A stretch of DNA of 64,000 bases from Sabellastarte sp. h YS-2021 (taxonomy: Eukaryota; Annelida; Polychaeta; Sabellida; Sabellidae): contig OZ024934.1 of assembly GCA_964017235.1 (NCBI GenBank), positions 89,122,706 through 89,186,705 on the forward strand, in the 5' to 3' direction. The position numbers and the translations under genes were made by a program. Of this stretch, positions 54,037 through 64,000 are shown in pieces (the stretch's first letter is position 1; each line of letters begins with the position of its first letter). The notes under the pieces were generated by a model. It did not search any database. It had not been told where the DNA came from and was given only the letters and a program-made list of their open reading frames with translations.

Positions 54037-54804
54037 TGATCCTTGGATTTTGTTTGTATGTTAGAAATATTAAAAACGACTGCACAATTTTACATCAAAT
54101 TGTCCCAGTGGATTGGTCTTAGTCTAACACACAACAGATTTTGAAAGATTTTTTATGTTTGCTCTGCAAAACAATAGCAGAGGTGTTGGACCTTGGAAGA
54201 GACATGTGCTTTCTGAATGCTCTTGTCTTACTTTTGTAACATGCTATCAATTCCTGTACTGATTTTTTTTGGAGTTTGTTAATCTCAATAGCAACAGATG
54301 ACATTCTTTTAGGGAATTTCATTGTTTCACAGAAATTTGTTCATTAAGTCTGTTGACAGATACTGTTCATATTTTCAAATCCACAAAAATTATCTCTGCT
54401 GCAAAACTTCTTTACCTGGCTCAAGGTTTTGATGAACTGAAATATTGAGGTTTGTACAAAGTTGGGTTTTGCTAGCGCATTTAAATTTTTTTTTGCTTTA
54501 TAATTCTCTCCATGGGCTTGACCTTAGGTTCATTGAGTTTGGGCTTTAACACTTTAAAATAGGTCATATCACGACAGGTATATGAGGGAGGAAGGAAAGC
54601 TGGTGTATTCTAAATTGATCAAAATTATGTACTGAAAACCAACAGGCACTGGCAATCAACAGTTGGGTTTTATGTGTTTTTATACAACAGTTCTTCCTGG
54701 AAATGTTCCTGTAAATTAAACTCTTTTTATGGCTGTACTATACAGCTAGAGGTCATAATATACAGCTAGTCTACCCTCTCTGTTGTTGATTTCTCCATTA
54801 AATA
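54037..54804. other. No recognisable feature
   Basis: Intergenic sequence. TTGGACCTTGGAAGAG (54186) resembles TTGGGCCTTGGAAGAG (53678), with TGTGCTTTCTGAATGCTCTTG following, so a low-copy direct repeat of about 60 bp is present at 53670-53725 and 54175-54230. No gene seen. Confidence 0.4.
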
Positions 54805-54940
54805 ATTTTATGTCCTGTTCAACAGCCAGGGTCATATGGGACAGGCCCTCCAAATTTTCACTTGTAGGAGTGGTGACAGCCTGTGATTAGATGCCAAACC
54901 AGCTAACCCACCAGGCCACTGAGGACCACCTGTACCTTCG
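54805..54940 (-). mobile_element. tRNA-derived SINE, - strand, diverged
   Basis: On the - strand: GTGGCCTGGTGGGTTAGC (A-box region, 54902-54919), GGCATCTAATCACAGGC, then GGGCCTGTCCCATATGACCC, TGGCTGTTGAACAGGACATAAAA. It shares the 3' body of the other SINEs. It ends about 320 bp downstream (on the + strand before) of the glycosyltransferase stop codon. Confidence 0.68.
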
Positions 54941-55258
54941 AATGATAAAGGTAAGCTACCTTGTACCAGGTCATACAAAACCCAGGATCTGATTTTGTTC
55001 AAAGACCAAGATTCAAACACAAATTTCTAAAAGAAGTTTGAGATTATTGCAGTGAGACCAGATGACTAAACTGGAAAGAGGATATGAATCTTTAATTCTT
55101 GTTGTTGGCTTTCAACACATTACCCGAGTCAATGGCAAACAGATCACAAGGTGAAGGGCCTGGGATTCACATATGAATATTATCAACATGTTATTAATGT
55201 ATGTGGAAAATGTTTATATGAGGTTACATTTAACCATATACTGAGGGTTAACATGTTA

Positions 55259-55831
55259 TTATTCTAGAATTAAATCAGGAGACCCATAATACACAACACG
55301 GGCCAGTTCTCCATATGTACTCTTCATGGATTTGATTGACTCCGGACTAGGATAATCTCGAAGGTAGCTTCCCATTGCTTTTCTAATCCAGGTGTGAACC
55401 GTGTAATTATCTGTCCAGTTATACATGGTTCTTCCCCATATTTGATCCAGCTCCATATAATTTGGCCTGTGGAGTTTGGTTTTCTCAACGTGTGTGTTAT
55501 TCTGGTACCTTTGCAAAAGCTTTGCAGAAACCAGGCCACTGTTGTATGCCCACACTGGTCTGAAGTCATCATAATAGCTATTGAGCCACATGTAGAGAAA
55601 GGGGTGGTTGGCTGCACAAACTATCACTCCCGAGCAGACCCGGCCAGGGTACTCTAAACCCAAGGTACAGGAATACCTCCTGAGATCTTCAAATGGCTGA
55701 GTGACCATCACATCAAAGTCCAGATATATGCCACCTTGTTCGAGTAAGATCTTCAATCGGTCAATATCGGCATAATCTGTTTCAAAATGAGGATGGCTGA
55801 TAACAGAAGTTGGTGTCTGTCTGTTGACAAC
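55259..55831 (-). CDS. DXD glycosyltransferase, coding exon 3 (catalytic core and C-terminus)
   Basis: Acceptor TGTAG|GTTGTC at 55832; the exon is open for 190 codons to a stop at 55259-55261. It starts VVNRQTPTSVISHPHFETDY, then ADIDRLKILLEQGGIYLDFD: the DFD is the metal-binding DXD motif (about residues 170-172 of the full protein), preceded by the GGIYLD signature of the Gly_transf_sug family. The rest has CSGVIVCAANHPFL, WAYNSGLVSAKLL and NNT/NWT sequons. The exon follows exon 2 directly in phase 0, because LLLNISIFK|VVNRQTPTS reads as one family-like sequence. The donor sugar, acceptor and substrate are unknown. Confidence 0.88.
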   Translation of the reverse strand, partial: VVNRQTPTSVISHPHFETDYADIDRLKILLEQGGIYLDFDVMVTQPFEDLRRYSCTLGLEYPGRVCSGVIVCAANHPFLYMWLNSYYDDFRPVWAYNSGLVSAKLLQRYQNNTHVEKTKLHRPNYMELDQIWGRTMYNWTDNYTVHTWIRKAMGSYLRDYPSPESIKSMKSTYGELARVVYYGSPDLILE

Positions 55832-56110
55832 CTACATGAATAATTGACAGCCATGACACTGTAATAAACATGCTGCAATTGTAAATATGTACACAACAAA
55901 CTGTAAAAATAAAGTGTAAATGTCTGTTCACAAAACTAATCTAATATATATGATATCAATTTACAGAACAAAATGGATTTTTTTAAAAGCTGGCCTAGAA
56001 ATCAGGAAGTTACATGCTGATAATAAATACCAATACAATAAAGTTGAAATTTTCTTCAAATAAACAAAAAACTATTCCTATCCAATTATGCTTTGTTTTT
56101 GTTGTGTATA

Positions 56111-58979
56111 TGTTACAGGCAATCTGTGTAACCAGGCATTATGCGTAATGACTGAACATTTCAGTCATTTCGCGAAATGCCTAAACAATTTAGCCATTTC
56201 GCGAAATGCCTAGGCATTTCACGTAATGACTGAAATACAAGGTTCAGTATTACACAGATTGCCTAAAGAAGTATTTGAGATTTCAGGCAATCTGTGTGAT
56301 GATTTTTTTAAAGTATCATTTTGATAGAATGTGATTATTTCTTGCTATGAGCAATTCAAGATGTAGTTTTAACTATATTACAATTAATGAAGCTTATAAT
56401 ATTGACATATCTCATGGATTTTTGCATAAGTAAGTACATAAACAGTTTTACTACATAATTATCAATAATAATACATTTCATACTCATTATCATTTTCCAT
56501 TGTTTAGTTCTTGGTACATCCTCTTATGTTGTTATATGGGGTGTGGCTTCTTTAATTTTATCAAATACTTAAACTTTGATTTGAGATTTCAAGCAGTCTG
56601 TGTCACCATTTTTTTTAAGTTTAATTGATTTGATGCATTATTTCTTGCAGATAGAAGCAATTGACACGTTGTAGTGTTAACTGTATAACTATCAATTAAG
56701 TTACATTTTGAGATCTCTTATACTTTTTTTTTTACATAATTGAATAAATGAATGAGTAGGATGAATGTGGGGCTCCTTTAAATGTATGAGACAAATACTA
56801 AAAACTTTTATGTTAATTCTTTAAGATGAAACAAGCTTAACCACAATTAGGATTCCCCACCCTTTTAGCATCCAAACACTCAGCCTGAACTTGCTTAAGT
56901 AAGTATTGTGCACTAATGTCCCCCCCCCCACCCCCCGATATATGACAATGACATATTTCAAGTCAAAACATCAAAAGTCCAAGAACTTGAAGAAGGAGCT
57001 TAATGAGTTACATCTCACTTGGGAGCAGTATTTTAGCTTTAAATAACTGATATCATTTCTTGACAAGACAGATTACTAGTGTTCATTAAAATAAATAAAT
57101 AAAAATACATTATTCAGTAAAGCTTTTTAAGAGAAAATTAAAAATTTAAACTAAGCTATTCAAGAAATTTGTAGCTGAAAAGAAAGTTCTCATGCCAAAA
57201 AAACAGTATACTATAATGATTGAGGACCTAAAATAACTGTTTGTTAAATATGCCACTTTTTCAAAACATTACTGTTAACATCATTTTGTATTTGTATGTA
57301 TTATTATATTTTCTGAATACTTTGTATGGGTAGTGATAAACAGTTTCAGTAAAATTGAAAATATATATGTTTCAGGCAATCTGTGTAACCAGGCATAACA
57401 TGAAATGCCTAAACAGTTCAGGCATTTCGTGAAATGCCTAGGCATTTCATGCAGTGACTGAAAGTGAGCTCTAGGCATTACGCGTAATGCCTGAACATAG
57501 TTTTTTATCATGTTTGATTATTATTTGTGAATTTTTTTTCATATTATATAGTTTTATCCTTGTTTGTTTTATATTTAGAGTATTTATTTTATGTCCATTC
57601 ATGAATAACTATTATAAAAATAGTATTATGAATAAAAATCTCAATTTTTAATTTTATTGAAACAGTTTTGTAATCACTGTACATATACAGAAAACAAAAT
57701 AATACATACAAATATTATAGAATGTTATCAGCTTCACAACTAATTTCAGCTCCTCAATCATTGTAGTATACTGCTCTTTGGTATCAGAACTTTCTTATCA
57801 GCTTCTTATTTCTTGAATAGCTCAGTTTTTTTAACTTTCTCTTCAAACATTGTACTGAGTAATGTATCGATAAGTTAGTTTAATCTGTCTTGCAAAGAAA
57901 TTATATCAGTTATTTAAAGCTAAAACATTGCTCACAAGTAAGTTGTAACTCATTAAAATCCTTCTTAAGGTTTTTGCACCTTTAAAGTTTTCATATAAAA
58001 TACTTTGTCATTTTCATATACATGTATCAGAGCTGTTAGTACCTTTCACTGGGGGATTTTGTGCAAAAAGTCAAACAAGCTCAGGCTGAGTGATTGGATT
58101 CTAAAAAAAAGCTGGGGAGTCCTAATTGCAGTTTCTTGTTTCATCAAACCGGATTAATGTCAAAGTTTTTAGTATTTGTCTAATATAATTAAAGAAATCT
58201 CTCACGCAACAAGAAAAAAGAACATACTCTTGTAAAAAAAAAAAAAAAAAAACAACAAAAAAAAACCACAAAACAGTTGGACATTCTGCCCTTCTTAGAA
58301 CTAAATGACAAGAGGTATGAAATATACGACTTTTATTGATCACATTGCAGAACTGCTCATTTATTTATTAATTATGTATAAAAAAGTATGAGGGATATCT
58401 ACAGTTAAAACTACAACTTGATTTGCTTCCATCAGCAAGAAATAACACATCCTATCAATAGAATATTTGAAAAAAAGGAGGTATCTCATCCCAAAGTTTA
58501 AGGATTTGATATAATTAAAGAAGCCCCACCACACATAACATCACAGGATACTGAGAACTAAAATGATATAAACATAGTACCCTTCTTACAAATAAAATGA
58601 AAACAAGTGTGAAATGTATCATTATTAGTGATCATTTAGTACAACTGCTTATTTACTCACTGCAAAAAAAATGTATGAAGTATGTCAGAATACATCTTCA
58701 TTAAATGTCATATGGTTAAAACTGCATCTTGAATTGCTTACAGCAAGAAATAACCATCCTCTATCAAAAAAAGATACTGTAAAAAGATGATTACACAGAT
58801 TGCCTGAAATCTCAAATACTTGTTTAGGCAATCTTTGTAACACTGAACCTTATATTTCAGTCATTACATGAAATGCCTAGGTATTTTGTGAATTGCCTGA
58901 ACTGTTTAGGCATTTCATGAAATGACTGAAATGTTCAGTCATTACACACAATGCCTGGTTACATAGATTGCCTGTAACA
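56111..58979. mobile_element. Foldback element with about 1.2-kb inverted arms
   Basis: It starts TGTTACAGGCAATCTGTG and ends with the complement, CATAGATTGCCTGTAACA. Blocks along the left arm recur inverted in the right arm: TTTCTTGCTATGAGCAATTCAAGATG (56339 versus 58726-58751), CTTCTTTAATTTTATCAAAT (56549 versus 58507-58526), GATTCCCCACC...CAGCCTGA (56851 versus 58085-58124) and TTTAGCTTTAAATAACTGATAT (57032 versus 57907-57928). A third copy of the terminal block sits in the loop (57371-57500). Terminal blocks are clusters of palindromes such as GGCATTTCGCGAAATGCC. No transposase ORF and no clear target duplication. Confidence 0.82.
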
Positions 58980-59139
58980 TTTACAAGGTACATTAAACCA
59001 GATCAAACCATATTATCAGATTGTACTGCATACAACAATAGGCACATCAAGCCAGATCCAGCGATACTCTCAGATTGGATGGAATTGTCATTGGTGTACA
59101 TAGGCCTTACGTCTGACTCGGGTGGGAGTAGAACTAGTT

Positions 59140-61248
59140 GTATCCACAGGATAGCATCTGGTGGATACTATGGATTTCGCTACATTACGCCGCCACGGTG
59201 TTTAGAGAGATTTCACTGTTACCGCTCTAACAAAAAAAATATTATAGCTAGTATTATCAAATTTGCAGGATATATTCATAACCTTAAAATCTTACCTGGG
59301 AATATTTTTGGCCTCATTTTGAAAAACAAGATGGCTGCCATGGGTGTTTTTTCAACTTTCAGCAAGAGGTTTTGTTGGCCCTCTAGAGCAAAGGGTATTA
59401 TAGGTAGATATCTCAAATTTGCAGAATATGTTCCTCATTACAAAATCTTAACTGGGAATATTTTTGGCTTAATTTTGAAAAACAAGATGACCGCCAAGGG
59501 CGTTTCTTTGTCAGTCATGAAAAGTGCTTATATCTCCCTTATTACTGGTCCTAGAGGCTTGGTATGTGAAGCCAACCTATAGGAAATCAAGGGCTGGGAA
59601 TCTCCTGATGTGGTCAGATTTGACCATGGACTCTTCCTTAAAGGTCAAATGAGAACAGCCAAAATTAAAAGTGCTTACATCTCCCTTATTATTGGTCTTA
59701 GAGGCTTGGTATGTGAAGCCAACCTACAGGAAATCATGGGCTGTGAATCTTCTGATGTGGTCAGATTTGACCTTGGGCCCCTCCTTTAAGGTCAAACGAG
59801 GATAGCCAAATTTAAGAGTGCTTATAACTCACTTATTATTGGTCCTAGAGGTTTGCAATGTGAAATCAACCTATGGGAAATCATGGGCTAGGAATCTTTT
59901 GATGTGGTCAGATTTGACCTTTGGCAAATCCTTCAAGGTCAAAAGAGGATAGCCAAAATTAAAACTGCTTATAACTCGCTTATTCTTGGTCCTATAGGTT
60001 TGGTATGTGAAGCCAACCTATAGGAAATCATGAGCTGGGAATCTCCTAATTTGGTCAGATTTGTCCTTGGGCCCCTCCTTCAAGGTCAAACGAGGATAGC
60101 CAAATTTAAAAGTGCTCACAACTCACTTATTATAGTTCCTTAAGGCTTGCAATGTGAAACCAACCTATAGGAAATCATCGGCTAGGAATATTTTAATGTG
60201 GTCAGATTTGACCTTGACCCCTTCCTTCAAGGTCAAACGAGGAAATCTAAAATTTAAAGTGCTTATAACTTGCTTATTCTTGGTCCTAGAGGTTTGCAAT
60301 GTGACACCAACCTATAGGAAATCATGCCCAGTAAACATTTTTGGGTTTTGAAACGTTTGGAAAAGGTTAAAAAAATGAACAGTACGAAAACCATTTATAA
60401 TAGAATGTTTTTTAAATGTTTTATGTATACCGCTTATTAAATGTTTAATGATAAAACGTTAGAAAAACATTACAAATGAACATATTAATGTCTGAATAAC
60501 AATGGGGTCAGAGGTCAAATTCAATACCTTTTTAAGCTTGCTCACTAATAAAAATATTATTTTATGTCTAAAATTGTAAGATAGTGCCTTAAAAATTGTG
60601 CCCCCATTCAATTCTTACTTTTTGGGATTGCATGTGGGTCAATTTTTGACAAAGTCCTCTAAAATCCCTTATTATTGCTCACCGCCATCTTTATTTGGGC
60701 ATATTTGAAGGTGAAGGTTTAGTAAGCATTCTGAAAACATGGGTTTAAAAAGAATATTTTTAAAACATTTGATCAATAATGTTTTTTAGACATCTTATGT
60801 GTACTGTCTGTAAAACATTTCATGATGAATGTTTGAAAAACATTTCTAACCTTCATTTATTTAGCTATTTTATAAATGTTTAAAAAATGCTTCCAGTCAA
60901 ACCTAGCTTCTTGACTTATTTTATAAACGTTTAATAAATGTTTTCAGTAAAAACGTATGTATATAGAATGTTTATAAAACGTTTTTTAAACATTACAATG
61001 TGAAGGTTTGCTTGGAAACGTTTATAAAAGCTTAAGATAGGGTTTAAATAGGTTTTAAAAACATTTTGTAAACATTTAAACCATTTTAAAACGTTTCTAA
61101 TGTTTACTGGTTGGGCTAGGAATCTTTTGATGTGGTTAGAATTGACCTTGGGCTCCTTCTTCAAGGTTAAGTGATAGTTGATTGGCTTTGGTGAGTTGTC
61201 TTTTTGGTGGATACAATTTGCATCGGTTCTCCGATGCACTAGATCTAG
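59140..61248 (+). mobile_element. Helentron-like element, family A, copy 3
   Basis: 5' end GTATCCACAGGATAGCATC at 59140 after TAGTT. The head has two AAAACAAGATG blocks, as in copy 1, followed by about six 147-bp units. The tail has GGTGGATAC (61207), hairpin GCATCGGTTCTCCGATGC (61220-61237) and terminal ACTAGATCTAG ending 61248, then TTTT. The last unit is interrupted by the element at 60327-61111. Confidence 0.8.
60327..61111. mobile_element. TIR element built of AAACGTTT/TTTATAAA repeats, nested in family A copy 3
   Basis: It interrupts a core unit: GGAAATCATG is at 60317-60326 and TGGGCTAGGAATC resumes at 61112. Ends CCCAGTAAACAT and ATGTTTACTGGT are inverted repeats, and TG may be the duplicated target. 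The interior is dominated by AAACGTTT, GTTTAAAAAATG and TTTATAAACG-like words on both strands, so it could fold extensively. No ORF and no superfamily assignment. Confidence 0.72.
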
Positions 61249-61269
61249 TTTTTTATCTGTAGTTGTTAT

Positions 61270-61415
61270 GTTTACTGTAGCCTAGTGGCTTAGTAAGTTG
61301 AACATCTAAGCATGGGCTTTCACCTGTGTGTGGGTTTTACTCCTACAATTATAAATGTCGAGGGCCTGGCCCAAATATGATTATGGCTGTTGAACTAGAC
61401 GTAAAACCAAATCTT
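61270..61415 (+). mobile_element. tRNA-derived SINE, + strand, diverged
   Basis: A-box-like TAGCCTAGTGGCTTAGTAAG (61278-61297), B-box-like GTGGGTTTTACTCC (61332-61345), then GAGGGCCTGGCCCAAATATGA and GGCTGTTGAACTAGACGTAA ending AAACCAAA. Same 3' body as the SINEs at 6454 and 53890. Confidence 0.7.
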
Positions 61416-61843
61416 TGTAGTCACAACTCTAAAAATGAAATATTTTCAAAGGGTTGGGCAAAAATTGAACCAAATCTTACCACAATACTTGACACTGTGA
61501 AAGACTACTAAGGCTCCTGGTTCAGGATCCAAATCAAGACGTACCTGGTCAGATAGCCACACCCACCACCATGTTCAACCCTCCCTGAGAGGCTGGGTAA
61601 CAACCTCTGCTTGCTTTCCCTCCTTTTGTGTTGCAGACTATTAGAGGGGACATAGGTAAAATGTGGCCACTATGTCAGAAAAATATAAAACCTTCACAAC
61701 ACAGTACAACACATTGGGAAATTACCAAGTATACTATAAAGTGTTACTGCTGTCTGCAGCCATCATTATTCGTTCTCACTGATCAATACATTACCATTGC
61801 ACACAACTCTGGAGATTCTACCAATACTCAAACAAGCCCTTAC

Positions 61844-62203
61844 CTTAAAGATAGAAATATTCAGCAACAGGTCAAAGTATTCTCCTGTCGGTTGGGCATT
61901 AGTGTGAAAGTACACCACATCAGGCTTGATGAATTTGATCGCTGACAACACAGCCAGCACTTTGTCAAATCTAAAGTCCACGGGCTGGCTTTGAAACCAG
62001 ATATAGTGAACAATATTTGGAACCCTGAACTCCAGTGCTGAAGCAGATGTACAACCGGCTTTTGACAGCTTGCTAGTCTTGACGACCATTGGTGGTTGAG
62101 TTGACCGGGTGTAGTTTTTCCATTGAACTAATGCTGAGCTGTCCATAGATTCATTTGTCATAAGCAGCAAGAATGAAAACACACAGAAGAGTATGGCAAA
62201 GAT
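61844..62203 (-). CDS. DXD glycosyltransferase, coding exon 2 (membrane anchor and N-terminal catalytic part)
   Basis: 120 codons between acceptor GTTTCAG|ATC (62204) and donor AAG|GTAAGG (61844). It starts with a hydrophobic helix, IFAILFCVFSFLLLM, a signal-anchor for the Golgi membrane. A Ser/Thr-rich stem with an NYT sequon follows, then RVPNIVHYIWFQSQPVDFRF, the typical start of this transferase fold, and DVVYFHTNAQPTGEYFDLLL. Both introns are phase 0. Confidence 0.86.
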
Positions 62204-62228
62204 CTGAAACATATAAAGAAAACATCAG

Positions 62229-62229
<1 letters not shown>

Positions 62230-62286
<57 letters not shown>
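62230..62286. repeat. (GATT)n microsatellite
   Basis: About 14 perfect GATT units, 25 bp into intron 1 on the coding strand's 5' side of exon 2. Confidence 0.97.
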
Positions 62287-62287
<1 letters not shown>

Positions 62288-62903
62288 GATTAAACGTAGC
62301 TTTCAAAGCACTGTATAGGTCATATCACAAAGAATTTTTTTTCCTGAGATAATTCTTATATCAAAAACTTTCGCCATGTTGCAACAAACTTTGTATTAAC
62401 AATATATTTTAATTACTTCTTCTATAAAATGCCACCAGGGCCTGCCTTTCTACATGTTAGATCAGTCATTGTTTTGGCCCATTTTATATCAGGACAGGAA
62501 TTCAGTAGGGTGTCTTAAGGTTCTGGTTAGTTGTATTGAAACCCACAACCATTGAGGTATGAATCAAATCATTGAAATCCCAACTTATCAACCCTTTGGT
62601 CTCTAAGGCGTGCCTTTCTGTTGGTAAACTACAGATTCAGACTTCCAAATGAAAGAAGGTCAATTTCCCCAGATATTCTCCCTAGCAGTAACATCATTGT
62701 TTTGATTGATTGTGATGACAAAAACCATGAAAAGTTGGCGATATAATAATGATTTTGTATCATGATGCATGATGCGTCTTCATCCACTCCATTTGAAGCA
62801 TTTGTGATACATGAACCATTACAACAGTTGCTGGTTCATCAACTTGGTCAGATGGTGACCATATAGATGACGCTGACAGCACCGTTTTAGAACATTATCT
62901 TAC

Positions 62904-62939
62904 CAAGAAAGGTTTTCTTTGTGGATGCTCAGAGTCCAT
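62904..62939 (-). CDS. DXD glycosyltransferase, coding exon 1 (start codon and cytoplasmic tail)
   Basis: ATG at 62939-62937 encodes MDSEHPQRKPFL and ends at donor TTG|GTAAGA (62904). Joined in phase 0 to exon 2 it gives a short basic cytosolic tail before the hydrophobic helix, the expected type II topology. The total protein is then about 322 residues, normal for the family. An overlapping upstream ATG in another frame (62945) does not continue into exon 2. Supported by splice signals and topology only. Confidence 0.72.
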
Positions 62940-64000
62940 TCTCTCATTTCCTGAAAAAAAGTAACAAACCTAAAGCTTTTTACTGATTTACTCTAGACTT
63001 GCAATAGATGTTTGATATCTCTTCTTGTTTAAGTACTTGGGATGTAAAATTGCACCCTATCCATGGTAATTAAAATACAAGTGTTTTAGTGTGGAATTTA
63101 GGATCATGACCAAGTTATGCAACTGTTGCATTGAAGGTTATTTGAATGATTTATGGTATATTTTTGTAATTCTGGGACAATGCTGGCCATGGTCACATTC
63201 TATACCATGTGGCTGAGGAGAGAAAACCCATCACAGTTTCTCAAACTGGTATTAAAAGATTGTTAAATAACTTGATTATTGTCAGACCTCCAGTGTGTGA
63301 TTTGCAATTTAAAAAAACGCACATTGCTTATTGAGAAATTTGCAATTAACGTCTGCCAATTTTAAATAGACACATGACATTGAAAGTTCAAAATTGGGGT
63401 TTTACGTCCCGTTCAACAGGGTCATATTGGGACATGTCCTCAGTATTTGCCACTTCACATGACACTGAATACAGTGTGGCAATCAGGATTTCGGTTTATA
63501 AACAATACAAACTGCGTCTTTTGTGATAAGTAAATATGTATATTTTGAATACAGACTTGTTTGAGAAAATCGTGTGTATTTTACTTCTGTAAAAAGACAT
63601 AGAATGGGAGATGATAAATTGATGACATCAGTCATAAACATATCATTCAAAAAAGCTGACTTCAAAACGATTTAAACAGAAAAAAAACATGTCGATACCG
63701 AACATTTTTTACAGTAATTTAACTTTAATGCATTGTATCGTAAGAAGTCTTTCTATACTTTTTACAGATGTTTACATTAGGGTACGTGTGTTGCACAAAT
63801 TACATTTCAATATTTTTCTTTTCATTATTTTTATCCCTTGTATAAAAACCTCTCTCATAGATTAATTAACAACACACACTTGACTTATATTACCAGTTTT
63901 CTTTTAAAAAGAGCTGCTGTATTAAGTCAGTGATTCTAGCTTGAACACCATCCTGAAAGATGTACTAGTGGTGGTGGACTAATTGACGCCACGTACTCAT
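62940..64000. other. Upstream of the glycosyltransferase; no further gene seen
   Basis: Holds the 5' flank of the - strand gene. The only structure recognised is a SINE 3' fragment at 63385-63450. No promoter motif can be assigned. Confidence 0.45.
63385..63450 (-). mobile_element. SINE 3' fragment, - strand
   Basis: On the - strand it reads GACATGTCCCAATATGACCC then TGTTGAACGGGACGTAAAACCCCAATTTT, the 3' body and end shared by the SINEs at 6454 and 53890. The tRNA-like head is missing or unrecognisable. Confidence 0.65.

Larger units (their letters stand above)
55832..61843 (-). other. 6-kb intron 2 of the glycosyltransferase gene
   Basis: Bounded by donor AAG|GTAAGG at 61844/61843 and acceptor TGTAG at 55832. 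It contains a 2.9-kb foldback, a family A Helentron-like element and a SINE. No further exon is needed to complete the protein. Confidence 0.8.

Noticed and set aside
1..64000. Bacterial-type operons, CRISPR arrays, phage or plasmid genes
   Set aside because: Spliced genes, eukaryotic retrotransposons and low coding density throughout; direct repeats here are tandem satellites without spacers.

Overview
This is a window of animal nuclear DNA. It is AT-rich, with exons bounded by GT/AG splice sites, very large introns and dense layers of transposable elements. The mix of elements (DIRS-like retrotransposons, an L2-like LINE, tRNA-derived SINEs, hAT-type MITEs and Helitron-like elements with a tandem-repeat core) suggests a marine lophotrochozoan, most likely a bivalve mollusc. 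That assignment is inference. No prokaryotic features, rRNA genes, canonical tRNA genes or CRISPR arrays were seen.

Host genes. Only two can be supported. (1) A + strand gene of unknown identity has an exon at 1767-2039 and its last exon at 29140-29685. The 27 kb between them is filled with mobile elements. (2) A - strand gene encodes a type II membrane glycosyltransferase of the DXD-containing Gly_transf_sug type. Three coding exons (62904-62939, 61844-62203, 55259-55831) join in phase 0 to give about 322 residues. Its 6 kb intron holds a foldback element and a Helitron-like element.

Mobile-element layout. 1-1363: Helentron-like element of family B (about 146-bp core repeats), then a LINE 3' fragment. 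2907-13744: DIRS-like copy A, decayed, with at least five nested insertions (hAT MITE, SINE, LINE/SINE tail, family C Helentron-like element, L2-like LINE). 14030-20738: a run of hAT MITEs with 8-bp target duplications, a family A Helentron-like element (147-bp core) and a foldback. 21130-25013: a large family A element containing a near-perfect 1,268-bp tandem duplication. 26722-28292: second family C element. 32013-38642: a hAT MITE split by an apparently intact 6.25-kb DIRS-like element (copy C) with gag-like, RT/RNase H and tyrosine recombinase frames, 173-bp inverted terminal repeats and an internal complementary region matching both ends. 42028-45086: a MITE, a second family B element and a short fourth-family element. 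47503-53580: decayed DIRS-like copy B, related to copy A and useful as its empty-site reference. 53890-54940: SINEs. 56111-58979: 2.9-kb foldback. 59140-61248: third family A element, itself interrupted by a TIR element.

The most unusual theme is that sequence-unrelated elements (families A, B, C and a short D) share one architecture: a 5' terminus that can pair with a 3' subterminal motif, usually a tandem core near 146-180 bp, and a short 3' hairpin, with insertion between T residues. They appear to spread satellite arrays loaded with nuclear-receptor-like (TCAAGGTCA) or YY1-like (AAAATGGCGGC) motifs through introns. The insertions in DIRS copies A and C can be dated relative to each other because uninterrupted paralogous copies lie in the same window.
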